Part shown: positions 63,539-64,000 of the stretch, piece after piece
How positions within the stretch are numbered: the first letter of the stretch is position 1
Layout: every line of letters starts with the position of its first letter
Assembly: GCA_963756605.1 (NCBI GenBank)
Contig: CAVWOT010000018.1
Span: 62,001 to 126,000 of the forward strand
Reading direction: 5' to 3'
Origin: Bog-159 sp963756605
GTDB lineage: Bacteria; Acidobacteriota; Terriglobia; Bryobacterales; Bryobacteraceae
DNA length: 64,000 bases
Notes under the pieces: generated by a model
What the model saw: the letters and a program-made list of their open reading frames with translations, nothing else
Told to the model about the DNA's origin: nothing
Databases searched by the model: none
Made by a program: the position numbers and the translations under genes

Positions 63539-64000
63539 TCACTCGGTGGTTATTGACGCAATCTTATTGGCGAAGATCTCAGTAAACCAGACTCCCAGCC
63601 GCGAACTCGCGGTAATTGCGTGCGCCCCGCTGTTTGCTGTGGGAATTGGGTACTCGTTCGTCACGCGCCCATCCGGCGTGATCCGCCCGATCTTGTTCGC
63701 CGTACCTTCGTCAAACCAAAATGCGCCGTCCGCGCCCAGCGCGATGTCATACGGTCTGCTGTCGGGAGTGGGAATAGCGAACCGGGTTATCTCGCCCGCG
63801 TTCGTGATTCTGCCGATCCCGGGCCTCTCCTCGATAGTGAACCAGAAGGTGCCGTCCGGCCCACGTACGATTTCAAAGGGCTCGCCATCCGGCACGGAAT
63901 AGTCGGTGAAGATCCGCGTGTGAGTATCAAATCTTACAACCTTTTGCCCCGCTAACTCGGTGAACCAGATTGCCCCATCGTCACCGGGGACGATCCCGAC
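63539..64000 (-). CDS. virginiamycin B lyase-like beta-propeller protein (partial)
   Basis: Frame is open to the window edge: 153 codons are visible and the start lies beyond position 64000. Repeated blades of the Vgb type (GDDGAIWFTELAGQKVVRFD, GPDGTFWFTIEERPGIGRIT, GADGAFWFDEGTANKIGRIT). Vgb lyases linearise streptogramin B antibiotics, but most family members in environmental bacteria are uncharacterised propellers, and the catalytic His/Glu set is not visible here. Confidence 0.75.
   Translation of the reverse strand, partial: VGIVPGDDGAIWFTELAGQKVVRFDTHTRIFTDYSVPDGEPFEIVRGPDGTFWFTIEERPGIGRITNAGEITRFAIPTPDSRPYDIALGADGAFWFDEGTANKIGRITPDGRVTNEYPIPTANSGAHAITASSRLGVWFTEIFANKIASITTE

Overview
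GC-rich bacterial DNA, dense in genes, with the style of a soil Acidobacteriota genome (Bryobacterales/Solibacter-like). The basis for this is the gene mix: three ADOP-type MacB/FtsX permeases, many TPR proteins with signal peptides, TPR-plus-thioredoxin (TlpA-like) proteins, several ECF sigma factors, LigD/Ku end joining, a CHAT protein, and many short palindromic intergenic repeats. This taxonomic call is inference; there is no rRNA or marker set in the window. No tRNA, rRNA or CRISPR array was seen.

Layout. 0-9 kb: a lipocalin-like protein, a bifunctional penicillin-binding protein with a TPR partner, a TPR lipoprotein, and ADOP permease 1. 9-16.6 kb: a TPR-thioredoxin protein; a translationally coupled minus-strand operon (YCII/DGPF protein, BNR propeller, MoaD/ThiS-like protein) divergent from an ECF42-type sigma factor, with a symmetric two-way promoter candidate between them; proline dehydrogenase; two small membrane proteins. 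16.6-24.6 kb: tandem arylsulfotransferase paralogues, then the NHEJ pair ligD/ku in divergent orientation. 24.6-33 kb: Yip1 membrane protein, beta-propeller lactonase, ECF sigma with a small Cys-rich partner, an outer-membrane barrel, and a coupled minus-strand cluster yebC-ruvC-hypothetical-tlpA. 33-40 kb: TPR regulator-like protein, GH57 glycosidase, YncE/phosphoesterase fusion. 40-46 kb: three secreted low-complexity proteins and ADOP permease 2. 46-49 kb: FliA-type sigma factor, DUF5367/TetR operon with an operator, AraC regulator overlapping ssb. 49-54 kb: a TPR-CHAT protease / ECF sigma / zf-HC2 anti-sigma operon. 54-64 kb: ADOP permease 3, L-lactate permease, a frameshifted tetR, an IS256-family element with clear target duplication inserted in the 3' end of a propeller-GGDEF gene, and the end of a Vgb-like propeller gene.

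The most notable points are: (1) the TPR-CHAT/ECF sigma/anti-sigma operon, which parallels the protease-sigma logic of type III-E CRISPR Craspase but has no CRISPR here; (2) a palindromic TGTCGA-N17-CGACA element that could serve as an ECF42 promoter on both strands; (3) tandem 18-bp palindromes whose arms change together between loci, one of which forms the tail of a sigma factor gene; (4) the IS256 insertion, whose end now supplies the stop codon of the GGDEF gene and whose removal restores a different 21-codon tail.
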